Of a stretch of 64,000 nucleotides of DNA, positions 26,715 through 35,464 are shown piece by piece. This stretch comes from Pseudoalteromonas sp. S2755 (GTDB taxonomy: Bacteria > Pseudomonadota > Gammaproteobacteria > Enterobacterales > Alteromonadaceae), in the NCBI RefSeq assembly GCF_005886535.1, contig NZ_PNDS01000055.1:49349-113348 (forward strand), read 5' to 3'. How positions within the stretch are numbered: position 1 is the stretch's first letter; the number at the start of each line of letters is the position of its first letter. Below the pieces are notes generated by a model. That model did not search any database. It was not told the DNA's origin and was given only the letters and a program-made list of their open reading frames with translations. The position numbers were made by a program, and so were the translations under genes.

Positions 26715-27353
26715 TTAATCCGGGACTTGAATCGAGCGAATAAAAAACGTTGAAAAACGCTGAAGTGGTACACCACTTTGTTCAAGCTTGGCTCTCATGA
26801 CTGCGCCTTCCCAACCATTCCAAAACGTGTAGGCCAGTTCATCACAATGGTGCTCAGTTGAAATATGACCAAGCAGCTTGGCGTGCTCGAAGCATTGGGC
26901 GACCAAGATTTGCCACTCATTCAGAACGTCACCTAGTTTGTCTCTAAAAGATTCTGGTAGCTGAGCAATTTCTTGACTTAAATTGCCAACTAAACAACCT
27001 CGCGTGTAATTATACTTCGCCATCGACCGTTCAGCTTGCTCCATAAATAGCGCAAGTCTCGCTAACGGCTCAAGACCTTCTGCGGATAATGCTTTAGTGA
27101 GCTTTGCGCTCAGAAACGATGAGTAATGTTCAATCAGTACTAAACCATATGCCTCTTTGCTCGCAAAGTAATGATAAAAAGACCCTTTTGGTACATTTAC
27201 CGTTCGCAAAATGGCATCAATCCCAGTAGCAGCAAAACCTTTTTCAGTAAGAATTTCCATACCTGTTCGGATCAATGCCGCCTTGGTTTCACTAAAACCA
27301 GCTTGCTCTTTTTTTGGCCGGCCGCGACGCCGTTTTATACTACTTTCATTCAT
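26715..27353 (-). CDS. TetR-family transcriptional regulator
   Basis: 212 aa. A basic N-terminus (KRRRGRPKKE) leads into a standard TetR DNA-binding domain (LIRTGMEILTEKGFAATGIDAIL, then NVPKGSFYHYFASKEAYGL, residues ~25-70). The C-terminal ligand domain is all-helical, with a CLVGNLSQEIA segment like that of NemR/AcuR-type regulators that respond to electrophiles through cysteine. It precedes acuI. A palindrome at 27365-27379 lies 12-26 bp before its start, so it should repress itself and acuI. Confidence 0.92.
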   Translation of the reverse strand: MNESSIKRRRGRPKKEQAGFSETKAALIRTGMEILTEKGFAATGIDAILRTVNVPKGSFYHYFASKEAYGLVLIEHYSSFLSAKLTKALSAEGLEPLARLALFMEQAERSMAKYNYTRGCLVGNLSQEIAQLPESFRDKLGDVLNEWQILVAQCFEHAKLLGHISTEHHCDELAYTFWNGWEGAVMRAKLEQSGVPLQRFSTFFIRSIQVPD

Positions 27354-27364
27354 AAACTAAATAT

Positions 27365-27379
27365 TAGACCAGTCGTCTA
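27365..27379 (-). promoter_or_regulatory. TetR operator before tetR
   Basis: TAGACCAGTCGTCTA differs by one base from the copy before acuI; the arms extend to 6 bp (TTAGAC/GTCTAA, 27364-27380). Confidence 0.7.
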
Positions 27380-27574
27380 ATTATGTAAATAGTCACTGGC
27401 ATATAGATTTTAACACCACCGCTAGGATTAACTTTTCACTATTTCCCCCGAAGCTTGGATAAAGAATGAGCTAACTCATTATTTTTAAAACCACATTAAA
27501 TTATATCCCTTGTCTAGCCAGACAATTTTGGGGATAATTCCTCTCCCGCCCTGCTACCGTCTTATTCGGCGAAT

Positions 27575-27694
27575 ATGACAATGCGCCAGCATACGCGTTT
27601 GATATTAGCGCTGTTGAGCCTATGTTTCTATCAGCCTTCCCAAGCTCAATGCGTCGCATACAAATCCCACTTACACAAGCTAAATATCGGTTAA
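27575..27694 (+). CDS. Possible small exported peptide (39 aa) or truncated relic
   Basis: ATG at 27575 opens 39 codons ending in TAA at 27692-27694. The product starts with positive charges (MTMRQHTR), has a hydrophobic core LILALLSLCF and an AQA-like cleavage site near residue 25 (PSQAQC), then only ~14 residues. This may be a real micro-gene, or the leader of an exported protein whose body is lost. No clear ribosome site was seen. Confidence 0.3.
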   Translation: MTMRQHTRLILALLSLCFYQPSQAQCVAYKSHLHKLNIG

Positions 27695-27859
27695 GCCTAA
27701 TAGCTCAGTAGCCTACTTTGATATTTCTGAAAATCCCATGGTGGTTTTCACCTACTTTCTTTCTCCTTTCCTCACCAAACAAAAATTTTCATTTCCACAT
27801 TCTCTGCACTTTTGCCTGCCAATTTTAAAACTCGAATCACAATAAGGTTTGGAATAACG

Positions 27860-29350
27860 ATGAACAACGCGAACTTTCTACGTGCAATGGCACTTGTTAC
27901 CGCGGTGGCAAGTTTACCAATAGCAGCGCAACTTAGATCTCTACCACCTCCCGGCCAGCCACAACCTAGCTCGGCGCTGGATGATGAGCTCTCGCAAATT
28001 ATTGCAGCTCGCGGTATTACAGGCAGAGTCGAGGGTGCACAACAACTACCGAAGATCTCAGATCCCATCGCTCAGCTCGGCATGCAGCTATTCTTTAGCA
28101 AGGCCCTTGGAGGAGAAAAGTCAGTCGCCTGTGCCAGCTGTCACGATCCCAGACTCGGTGGCGCCGATGGCCTTTCGTTGCCAATAGGTACAAATGCAGT
28201 CGAAAGTGATGTGATAGGTCCAGGCCGCCAGGCAGTCAACGATGACATCAATATCCCGCGTAACTCTCCCACCATTTTTAATACTGGGTTTGAGAATAGC
28301 GCTTTATTTTGGGATGGTCGTGTTCAACGTGTGACTATCACTGACGACCAGGGCAATGAAAGCAACTTTATCAGCACACCTGACTCAGGCTTCAATCAAC
28401 CAGATCCAAACGCGGCAGATTCACTCGTTGCAACTCTGTCTCGTTTTCCTGTCACCTCTCGTGAAGAAATGCGTGGTGAGGCTTTTGAACGTGCAGAAAC
28501 CAATGAACAAGTTCGCTCGCATCTCGCACAACGTATTGGCGGTTACGGTGATGAAGCCGGAAGTTTGACCACCAATGATTGGCTCCAAGCCTTTAGAGAA
28601 ACATTCGACTCACAAGCAGACGCGCAAACCTTAATTACCTTCGATAGTATTGCCTTCGCACTTGGCCAGTATCAAGCGTCATTTGTGATGGTGGATACCG
28701 ACTGGCATCGTTATGCCCGAGGTGAGCGTGGCGCACTCAGCGACAAACAAAAACGTGGTGCTAAACTCTTTTTTACTCCAGTAGCTGAAGGCGGTGCAGG
28801 GTGTGCAGGATGTCACAGCGGTGAACGCTTCACTAATAATGGTTTCTTTAACCTCGCCTTTCCACAGTATGGTATTGGTACACAGGATAATAAGGCCGAC
28901 ATCGGGCGCGCTGCAATTGACCCTTCGCCTCAAAACCAATTTGCGTTTAGAGTCCCGAGCTTAATAAATGTTGCCCTGACTGCGCCATATGGTCACGCAG
29001 GAGCCTATGAGTCGTTAGAACAAGTGATCGATCATTACTCAAATCCGGAGCAAACCGTCGAGCAATTTTTTCAACGTGGTGGTGCTTGTGGATTAAAGCA
29101 GTTTTCCTTAACCGCTCAGTGTGACACACTAAACCTACAAGCGAGAGAAAATAGTGAAGCGGCATTAACGTTACTGCGCCAGTCACCCTTTGTTGCCGCC
29201 AATTTAGCGCCACAACAAAAGCAGGATCTGGTTGCGTTTTTACATGCCTTGACAGACAAATGTGCAAAAGACCAACAGTGCGTAAGAAGATGGGTGCCAA
29301 ACCGTCGCACACCAGACCCTGATAATTTACGCTTGCATGCACAACGTTAA
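27860..29350 (+). CDS. Dihaem cytochrome c peroxidase / MauG-family protein
   Basis: 496 aa from the ATG at 27860 (an upstream in-frame start lacks support). A signal peptide ends near AAQL (24). Two c-type haem sites are visible: CASCH at 91-95 and CAGCH at 315-319. Between them are conserved peroxidase segments (NSPTIFNTGFENSALFWDGR; ERGALSDKQKRGAKLFF) and later FRVPSLINVALTAPYGHAG. Such enzymes reduce H2O2 in the periplasm or, in MauG, carry out protein oxidation. The length exceeds that of classic CcpA (about 330), so the MauG-like larger class fits better. It is first in an operon with a BaeS/BaeR-like pair 20 bp downstream. Confidence 0.88.
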   Translation: MNNANFLRAMALVTAVASLPIAAQLRSLPPPGQPQPSSALDDELSQIIAARGITGRVEGAQQLPKISDPIAQLGMQLFFSKALGGEKSVACASCHDPRLGGADGLSLPIGTNAVESDVIGPGRQAVNDDINIPRNSPTIFNTGFENSALFWDGRVQRVTITDDQGNESNFISTPDSGFNQPDPNAADSLVATLSRFPVTSREEMRGEAFERAETNEQVRSHLAQRIGGYGDEAGSLTTNDWLQAFRETFDSQADAQTLITFDSIAFALGQYQASFVMVDTDWHRYARGERGALSDKQKRGAKLFFTPVAEGGAGCAGCHSGERFTNNGFFNLAFPQYGIGTQDNKADIGRAAIDPSPQNQFAFRVPSLINVALTAPYGHAGAYESLEQVIDHYSNPEQTVEQFFQRGGACGLKQFSLTAQCDTLNLQARENSEAALTLLRQSPFVAANLAPQQKQDLVAFLHALTDKCAKDQQCVRRWVPNRRTPDPDNLRLHAQR

Positions 29351-29370
29351 CCGGTGGAATAACAACAACA

Positions 29371-30843
29371 ATGAAAATGACCATTCGCGTCAAACTATTG
29401 CTGATAATTTTGATAGCCAACACCACATTGGTGCTGGCTATCTATATCGCCAATAAATTAGCGTTTGAAAAGAGCTTTACTGCCTATCTTGAAAATACCT
29501 CTCGGGCACAGCTCAAAGAGGTGGTAACGCAAGTTGCCGAGACTTACGCACGCCATGGTTCTTTGGACTGGGTGTATCGAGGCTCAGAGGATTGGGACAG
29601 CATAGTACGTAGCTTTTATGGTCTTTCTGAGGACGAGCGCCCGCGAGACAAGCTACATTCTCGTCCACCACCAAGACATCGTGAAAGAGGCGAAGGAGGG
29701 CCAAGGAGGCGTGATGGCCCCCCACCGCGTTTTGACAATAAAAAACGCCTGCTTATCAAAGACGCACAAGGCAATATTATTATGGGCACACCGAAAAGTA
29801 AGCAGACTTCGCTGTGGTTCCCAGTCTATCAAAGCGACCACTTGGCGCAGCCTAAACGCGAACAGATTATCGCCTACTTAGGTGTCGAGCAAAGTGGCTT
29901 GGTACGCAATGACTTCGACCAACTGTTTGCAGAGCAACAACGTAAACAGTTCATCATCATTGCGCTCGTCGCCCTGTTGGTTACTTTAGTGATTGCCGTG
30001 CCTTTTAGTAAATATATGGTCAACCCAATCGTGTTGTTGCGCCGCAATGCAAAAACACTGACACAAGGAAATTACGATGCTCGCGTCGATATCGCGAGTA
30101 AAGACGAACTCGGTTTGCTTGCCAGAGATATGAACCGTTTGGCAGACACGTTAGCGCAGAACCAAATAGCTAGGCAGCAATGGATAGCGGATATTTCGCA
30201 CGAGCTACGCACGCCGATTGCCGTGATCCGCGCGGAACTTGAGGGAATGATTGATGGCATTATCGCAAGCGATCCTGAACAACTGATGTCGCTTAACGAA
30301 GAGATCCAACGATTGACTCGGCTGGTGGACGATTTACATCAACTATCGCTGTCAGACCGCGGTGCACTTACTTACAACATGGATAAAGAAAACCTTTACG
30401 ACCTGCTCTCACGCACCTTTGCGAAAAGTAGTCACCAAATTGAAAAGCACTATCTTGCTTATTCCCTGCAATGCGATGAGCGTATTACCTTAGAATGTGA
30501 CGAGCAGCGCCTTGGGCAGCTATTCGACAATTTACTGCAAAACACCTTGCGCTACACTGACTCCTCAGCTGAGCAACCCGGTAATCTTGATGTAAAAGTC
30601 ATACAGCAACAAGATAAAACAATAATTTACTGGCAGGACAGCGCCCCTTCAGTACCACAAGAACAGCTAAACAAACTATTTGACAGGCTCTATCGAGTAG
30701 AGGAAGCGCGGAGTAGAAAAACAGGTGGTTCAGGCCTTGGTTTAGCCATCTGCCAAAGTATTGTTGCTGCCCACAACGGAAAAATCACTGCGGACTTGAG
30801 CGAACTGGGTGGTCTCGCTATTATTATTGAACTGAAAAAATAA
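29371..30843 (+). CDS. baeS: BaeS-like sensor histidine kinase
   Basis: 490 aa. Membrane helices near 8-28 and 188-208 flank a periplasmic region with a striking Pro/Arg/Gly-rich stretch (residues about 94-123, including PPPRHRERGEGG). HAMP follows, then the phosphoacceptor His277 in DISHELRTP, the N box LFDNLLQNTLRYT and GGSGLGLAI. The G1 box reads DSAPSVP, as in BaeS-like kinases. The BaeSR system senses envelope stress and toxic compounds in enterobacteria. Here the partner output is likely a peroxidase, not an efflux pump. Confidence 0.85.
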   Translation: MKMTIRVKLLLIILIANTTLVLAIYIANKLAFEKSFTAYLENTSRAQLKEVVTQVAETYARHGSLDWVYRGSEDWDSIVRSFYGLSEDERPRDKLHSRPPPRHRERGEGGPRRRDGPPPRFDNKKRLLIKDAQGNIIMGTPKSKQTSLWFPVYQSDHLAQPKREQIIAYLGVEQSGLVRNDFDQLFAEQQRKQFIIIALVALLVTLVIAVPFSKYMVNPIVLLRRNAKTLTQGNYDARVDIASKDELGLLARDMNRLADTLAQNQIARQQWIADISHELRTPIAVIRAELEGMIDGIIASDPEQLMSLNEEIQRLTRLVDDLHQLSLSDRGALTYNMDKENLYDLLSRTFAKSSHQIEKHYLAYSLQCDERITLECDEQRLGQLFDNLLQNTLRYTDSSAEQPGNLDVKVIQQQDKTIIYWQDSAPSVPQEQLNKLFDRLYRVEEARSRKTGGSGLGLAICQSIVAAHNGKITADLSELGGLAIIIELKK

Positions 30844-30855
30844 TGAGTTTCCCCT

Positions 30856-31554
30856 GTGCCAAACAAACATATTTTAATCGTCGAAGATGAACCAAAACTT
30901 GCCGATATTTTAAGTAAGTATTTGGCTCAAGCCGAGTATACCAGCCATTGTGTTCATGATGGTGCTTTGGCTGAAGAGGCTTTTAAACAACAGCAACCCG
31001 CCCTTATCTTACTCGACCTGATGCTGCCTAATCTTGACGGTATCGAAATTTGCAAGCGGATCAGAGCGTATTCAAACGTGCCAATTGTTATGATCACCGC
31101 CAAAGTAGAAGAAATCGATCGTCTTCTTGGTCTTGAAGTGGGTGCTGATGATTACGTGTGCAAACCCTATAGCCCAAAAGAAGTCGTCGCAAGAGTGAAG
31201 GCGATTTTAAGACGCGTGACGCTAAATGAGCGCGGCACAGTGACAGAAACTGAGAGCAAACTTAAACTGGACGAAGAAAGCTTGTTTGTCTCCTTCCTCG
31301 ACGCTAAAGCAACGCTCACTTATGTCGAGTTCATGCTCTTAAAGGCAATGTACGGACACCCATGCAGAATTTATAGCCGCGACTTATTGATGGATCACAT
31401 TTACGATGATAGTCACATTGTTAGCGATAGAACCATAGATAGCCATATCAAAAATATTCGGAAAAAGTTGCAAAGCATCGCACCTAAATACGATTTTATC
31501 CACTCCATTTACGGAGCGGGGTATAAGTTTGAGGCGCAGGAACGTAATTCTTAA
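30856..31554 (+). CDS. baeR: BaeR-like OmpR-family response regulator
   Basis: 232 aa from GTG at 30856, 12 bp after the kinase stop. Receiver with Glu/Asp pair (VEDEP), Asp54 in LLDLMLPNLDG and a Lys in KPYSPKEVVARVK. The segment VEEIDRLLGLEVGADDYVCKPYSPKEVVARVKAIL is the BaeR hallmark (cited only as short pieces here). The C-terminal winged helix is of OmpR type (DRTIDSHIKNIRKKL; IYGAGYKF). It completes the peroxidase-baeS-baeR operon. Confidence 0.88.
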   Translation: MPNKHILIVEDEPKLADILSKYLAQAEYTSHCVHDGALAEEAFKQQQPALILLDLMLPNLDGIEICKRIRAYSNVPIVMITAKVEEIDRLLGLEVGADDYVCKPYSPKEVVARVKAILRRVTLNERGTVTETESKLKLDEESLFVSFLDAKATLTYVEFMLLKAMYGHPCRIYSRDLLMDHIYDDSHIVSDRTIDSHIKNIRKKLQSIAPKYDFIHSIYGAGYKFEAQERNS

Positions 31555-31568
31555 TCTCTAACCCTCAA

Positions 31569-31601
31569 TGAGAGTTGGGCTATGCACTAATCCAACTCTC
31601 A
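31569..31601. terminator. Hairpin after the baeSR operon
   Basis: TGAGAGTTGG (31569-31578) and CCAACTCTCA (31592-31601) form a perfect 10-bp stem, 13-base loop, just after the response-regulator stop. There is no T-run, so it may protect the mRNA end instead. Confidence 0.4.
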
Positions 31602-31686
31602 CCTAAGGCTTAATTCACCGCTACACCCCATTCCCTTTTATTGGTAAACTCCAAAAAATAACTAATAATTATAAAAAGGAATAGGC

Positions 31687-32769
31687 ATGAAAAGACTTAC
31701 TTTGGCAGTTATAATCACATTAACAGGCTGCAGTAATAGTAATGTTGTAGAGCGAATAAAATCAGAGTCTTCCGTGGTAAAACATAGCTCTGTAGAAGGG
31801 TATGAAGATAGATATTCCAACATCTACAATAAGTTTAAAGATTATCCCGTGACCTGCGAAGAAAACTGCTATCCAGTCACCCAACAAATTCAATGTCAGT
31901 CCGAAATGCAAGATTGTACTTACGTTGGCAACAACCCCACTCTCTCGCTCAATACCGGTTTTGCTATCCAATGGCTCGGACATGCGAGTTTTAAAGTCAA
32001 CACCAAAGATGGACAACAGTTTTTGTTTGACCCTGTCACGGCTCAATTTGACTGGCCTGTAAACTGGGCATTTCGCCTCTCAGAAGGGTTTAATCGCAAT
32101 CAACCTGCACAGCTCAGTCAAACAGAGTTACAGCAAACCAATGCGGTAATGTACTCCCACATTCATTACGATCATTTTAACAAGAGTGATATCGAAGCGA
32201 TTGGTACTGGACCAAATTACCTCACCCCTCTTGGATTTGCAGAGCACTTTCCTGAAGATGGATACAAGGTTTCTGAAATGGAGTGGTATTCAAGCAAACA
32301 ACTTGGTGAAGTAACCGCACACTTTGTGCCTGCAAATCACTTCAGCAGCCGTATTTGGGTGCCGTTTTTATACGAAGATCATGGCGCTGCACTATGGGGT
32401 GGCTGGATATTAGAACACCAAGGCAAGACTCTATTTTTTGCTGGAGATACTGGATATTCACCGCACTTTAAAGACATTCAAGAAAAATACGGTGATATTG
32501 ATGTGTGCCTACTTCCAATTGCTTCATACTACAGCGAAGAACATCCTGATTGGTATCGTAAAGTACACACCACACCAGAAGATGCACTGACTGCCGCAAA
32601 AGATCTGGGCTGCAAGGTTATGATGCCTTGGGGCTATGGCAATGCTAGTTGGAAAATGGGAGATAAAACCTCACATTCAGCGCTGTTCCGCTTACTGCAT
32701 ATGCAACAAGTACTAAAAGCCCAAACGCCACTGTATATTTTAAATGAAGGCGAAAAAGTCCATCTCTAA
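31687..32769 (+). CDS. MBL-fold metallo-hydrolase lipoprotein (NAPE-PLD/UlaG-like)
   Basis: 360 aa. The signal peptide ends in a lipobox cysteine (TLTGCS, residue 15). The metallo-beta-lactamase site is intact: WLGHASF then SHIHYDH (His158, His160, Asp162, His163), PANHFSSR, FFAGDTGY and a late LLPIASY with HTTPEDAL. The pattern belongs to the UlaG/NAPE-PLD branch, whose members hydrolyse lactones or phosphodiesters of phospholipids. Envelope location favours a lipid-type substrate. It stands alone. Confidence 0.88.
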   Translation: MKRLTLAVIITLTGCSNSNVVERIKSESSVVKHSSVEGYEDRYSNIYNKFKDYPVTCEENCYPVTQQIQCQSEMQDCTYVGNNPTLSLNTGFAIQWLGHASFKVNTKDGQQFLFDPVTAQFDWPVNWAFRLSEGFNRNQPAQLSQTELQQTNAVMYSHIHYDHFNKSDIEAIGTGPNYLTPLGFAEHFPEDGYKVSEMEWYSSKQLGEVTAHFVPANHFSSRIWVPFLYEDHGAALWGGWILEHQGKTLFFAGDTGYSPHFKDIQEKYGDIDVCLLPIASYYSEEHPDWYRKVHTTPEDALTAAKDLGCKVMMPWGYGNASWKMGDKTSHSALFRLLHMQQVLKAQTPLYILNEGEKVHL

Positions 32770-32869
32770 TCCAAAAAGGCACCATAGTCAGATTACATAA
32801 AAATAACATTAAACTATAATTCTAAGTTGTCGATAAAAGATCGTTACCTATACGTAGATAAGGAAATAT

Positions 32870-33592
32870 ATGAAGATTATAAATCAACCAAGAGAAACGT
32901 TGGTAAACAGTCTATCAACTGTAAGCTCAGATACAGTTGCTAAGACTAAAGTCGAGAGATCCGGAGACGCACTGAAAAATGATACATTTTCTCAAACAGC
33001 TAAGCATGTGACCCCACCAGTTTATGAGCGACCAATAACGATAGGTGTATCAAAAGAGGTCGAGCAAACGATAAAAAGTGCAAGCGTTATGACTGGTGAA
33101 GCAATCGCCGAGCTTTATCTGGGTGGCAGCATGTTTAAATCGGCGGACAGCATGTCTAAAGAATATGACAAAACACTCTCGGATATTGCCACTGAACGAC
33201 CTGAACTGACTGAAAATGAGTGGGGGTTTTCAGTCAACGAACAGGGCGAATTGAAGGTGACAGGTAATATCTCGGCTGAAGATATTACTTATTTAGAAGG
33301 AAAGCTCAATAGCAATAAGGCACTAGTCAACCTTGCAAATGAAGTAAAAGCCAACTTCTTACAATATACTCAGATGGAACGAGACGATAATGGCGGCACC
33401 AGTAAACTCTGGGGAAAGTATGATGTTACTAGCGAAAATTTCGCAGATATAATCGACTTCAAAGCACTGATGGACGGTCCTAGAGAAACACAACAAACGA
33501 CTCTAGCACTAGGAAGACAATTGACTGGGCATGGATTTATTCAAAATATTGCCGATCAGCTAGGGCAAAGCGCAACCGTTAAATATTATTAG
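32870..33592 (+). CDS. Uncharacterised 240-aa soluble protein
   Basis: No signal peptide or membrane helix. The N-terminal ~50 residues are Ser/Thr/Lys-rich and probably disordered; the rest is mixed alpha/beta (ENEWGFSVNEQGELKVTGNIS, a helical ITYLEGKLNSNKALVNLANEVKANF split). No family recognised. AAGGA lies before the ATG. A perfect 11-bp hairpin overlaps its stop codon (33575-33603) and supports a bona fide transcript end. The N-terminal style resembles some secreted-without-signal or flagellar-associated proteins, but this is speculation. Confidence 0.75.
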   Translation: MKIINQPRETLVNSLSTVSSDTVAKTKVERSGDALKNDTFSQTAKHVTPPVYERPITIGVSKEVEQTIKSASVMTGEAIAELYLGGSMFKSADSMSKEYDKTLSDIATERPELTENEWGFSVNEQGELKVTGNISAEDITYLEGKLNSNKALVNLANEVKANFLQYTQMERDDNGGTSKLWGKYDVTSENFADIIDFKALMDGPRETQQTTLALGRQLTGHGFIQNIADQLGQSATVKYY

Positions 33593-33609
33593 TATTTAAC
33601 GGTCAATTT
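33575..33609 (+). terminator. Terminator overlapping the stop codon
   Basis: ACCGTTAAATA (33575-33585) pairs perfectly with TATTTAACGGT (33593-33603); the loop contains the TAG stop. CAATTTT follows. The gene's last codons are therefore part of its own terminator. Confidence 0.7.
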
Positions 33610-33739
33610 TATCGCAACTATTGTTAGCGGCGAGCCTTAATAAACAGCGAGAACAATAACCTATAAACCCGTTTCAGCTTTCATACACTTATCTATGTTA
33701 TAATTACAAAGTGTTAATTCAAGGAGGCACCATACCCGA

Positions 33740-35125
33740 GTGAGCAGAGCCAAACTAAGTCAAGACGAAAGCTTATCTTTTAAAATCAACTATCAACTCC
33801 TTCCCAAAGAGACAAATCAACTCGACCTGTATTTTTCAATCCCAACCGATATGGGGATTAATACCAACACGTTGAACGAAGTAGACTATTTTAATGCCAA
33901 TATAAAAAGCCACAGTGCATATTACTCGGAGCAGCTCCACCTTCCCTTGGTACGTAGCCGTTTTATCAGCCAAAGCAAAGGTCAAAAAACGGATTACCGC
34001 GTTAATCTAAACCTATTTTGCTACCAGATCCGCATTGCGCTAGATGCCGATGTAAAACAGACATTGAAGCTAAAAGAGGCCGATGAGTTTTATCCAGCCG
34101 CACAGTTATTGGTGGAAGAAACCGAACGCCTATTGAAGAAGCTCAGGCGTTACACGCCACCAGATAATAAGCTCAAACCTTACTACCAAAACGCAGATAA
34201 CTACCTCAGCTGGCATACCGAGCAAGCGTTTTTGAAACTCATCGCTAGCGGGCCTAAGTCAAGCGACTTTAGTCATGAGCGAAGCTGTATTGTTAGTTTC
34301 TGTCAACGAGAAAGCCAATACCGCGAGGAGCAGAGCTACAACTCGCAAGTCACGTTGGACGACCCAAACCGCATTACCAATAAAATGAAATTGCTTGAAA
34401 GACTCATCGAATATGGTGTTGTTTTTAACAAACAAACCATTGACTTAAGTACCAATCTAAAACGTTTAGTTCGCGGTGTGGTTACTGGCATTATCATGGC
34501 CTTCGTGATGTTTATTGTGCTCAACGCCCGCTCTAACTTTCAAGAAGTCACCGTCGCCCTTATCGCTTTGCTTGGGGTAATTTATGGCCTTAGAGAAACA
34601 TTCAAAGAAGACTTAACCCAGTGGGCATGGCGTTATATTCAACGCGGCCGACCAAAGTGGCGCAACAAGTTTAAAAACTCAGTGACGGACGCCATCGTTT
34701 GTACACAAACAATATGGCTGGAACATATTCGTAAAAAAGACCTACCAGAGGATGTTGATAAGCTGCTAAAGAAGCGCCGACAGCAAAATAAACAAGCGGC
34801 GCATCTACTGCATTTTTGCTGTAAAAACCAAGTGCATATTGATGAGTTTTTACCCGGTTACGAAGAAGTACAGCAACGTATCACCTTTAACATGAGTTCG
34901 TTTGTACGCTATCTAAAAAAAGGGGCAGGAAAGCTTTATAGCCTTGAAGGGAAAAAGGTCTCGAAAAAATCAGTTGAGCGTCGCTATCAAATAAATTTAG
35001 TAATGCGGTTTAAATCTTCTCAGGGAATCCAGTTAGAAAGATATAAGCTCACCATGAACCGCTCTGAAATCGTCGCCATAGAGCTTATGGCAAGCGATTC
35101 CGTGTATATTGAAAACGACGTTTAA
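33740..35125 (+). CDS. Uncharacterised 461-aa membrane protein with two central helices
   Basis: GTG start with AAGGAGG 12 bases upstream. A soluble N-terminal ~250 residues is followed by two adjacent membrane helices (about 254-272 and 277-292, GIIMAFVMFIVLNA and VTVALIALLGVIYGL), then a charged ~165-residue C-terminal part rich in Arg/Lys/Tyr. An inward-facing hairpin protein with two cytoplasmic domains is likely. No family recognised. It is convergent with the 82-aa gene at 35202. Confidence 0.75.
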   Translation: MSRAKLSQDESLSFKINYQLLPKETNQLDLYFSIPTDMGINTNTLNEVDYFNANIKSHSAYYSEQLHLPLVRSRFISQSKGQKTDYRVNLNLFCYQIRIALDADVKQTLKLKEADEFYPAAQLLVEETERLLKKLRRYTPPDNKLKPYYQNADNYLSWHTEQAFLKLIASGPKSSDFSHERSCIVSFCQRESQYREEQSYNSQVTLDDPNRITNKMKLLERLIEYGVVFNKQTIDLSTNLKRLVRGVVTGIIMAFVMFIVLNARSNFQEVTVALIALLGVIYGLRETFKEDLTQWAWRYIQRGRPKWRNKFKNSVTDAIVCTQTIWLEHIRKKDLPEDVDKLLKKRRQQNKQAAHLLHFCCKNQVHIDEFLPGYEEVQQRITFNMSSFVRYLKKGAGKLYSLEGKKVSKKSVERRYQINLVMRFKSSQGIQLERYKLTMNRSEIVAIELMASDSVYIENDV

Positions 35126-35201
35126 GCACAGACGCAGTTTCATATAACCACCGACAAAACGGATTGGAAGCAGGTTTATTCTGCACTCCAATCCTAGAAA
35201 G

Positions 35202-35450
35202 TTAATGCGCTTTCTTTGGCCCGTAACGAACCATGTCTTTGCCGTTTTCATACACGTCTTGAGATACCCAACGACCCAACAACAATTGATGTTTATCATC
35301 CAAAATCGCAATAAATGGTCTGCCATCACTGTTGTTCGTTGCCAACGCCACACCGGCCACGTTTTGCAACCCTAAGCCACCGTTATCAACTAACAACAAA
35401 AAAGCTTCCAGCTCGTCCAAGGTTTCAATGATATCTTTATCGTTGATCAT
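35202..35450 (-). CDS. Small protein (82 aa), unknown
   Basis: ATG at 35450, with AAGAG a few bases upstream. Acidic N-terminus (MINDKDIIETLDELEAFL), then a beta-rich RPFIAILDDKHQLLLGRWVS segment. No signal or membrane helix. It follows the DUF2339 gene and a tiny possible gene on the same strand, so it may be their operon partner. No family recognised. Confidence 0.55.
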   Translation of the reverse strand: MINDKDIIETLDELEAFLLLVDNGGLGLQNVAGVALATNNSDGRPFIAILDDKHQLLLGRWVSQDVYENGKDMVRYGPKKAH

Positions 35451-35464
35451 CTCTTTACTCTCAC

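Larger units (their letters stand above)
27354..27859. other. 506-bp region between tetR and the peroxidase gene
   Basis: It contains the tetR operator and one short open frame with a signal-peptide-like start (27575-27694, listed separately). The rest shows no RNA gene. The promoter of the peroxidase operon probably lies in its right part. Confidence 0.5.
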
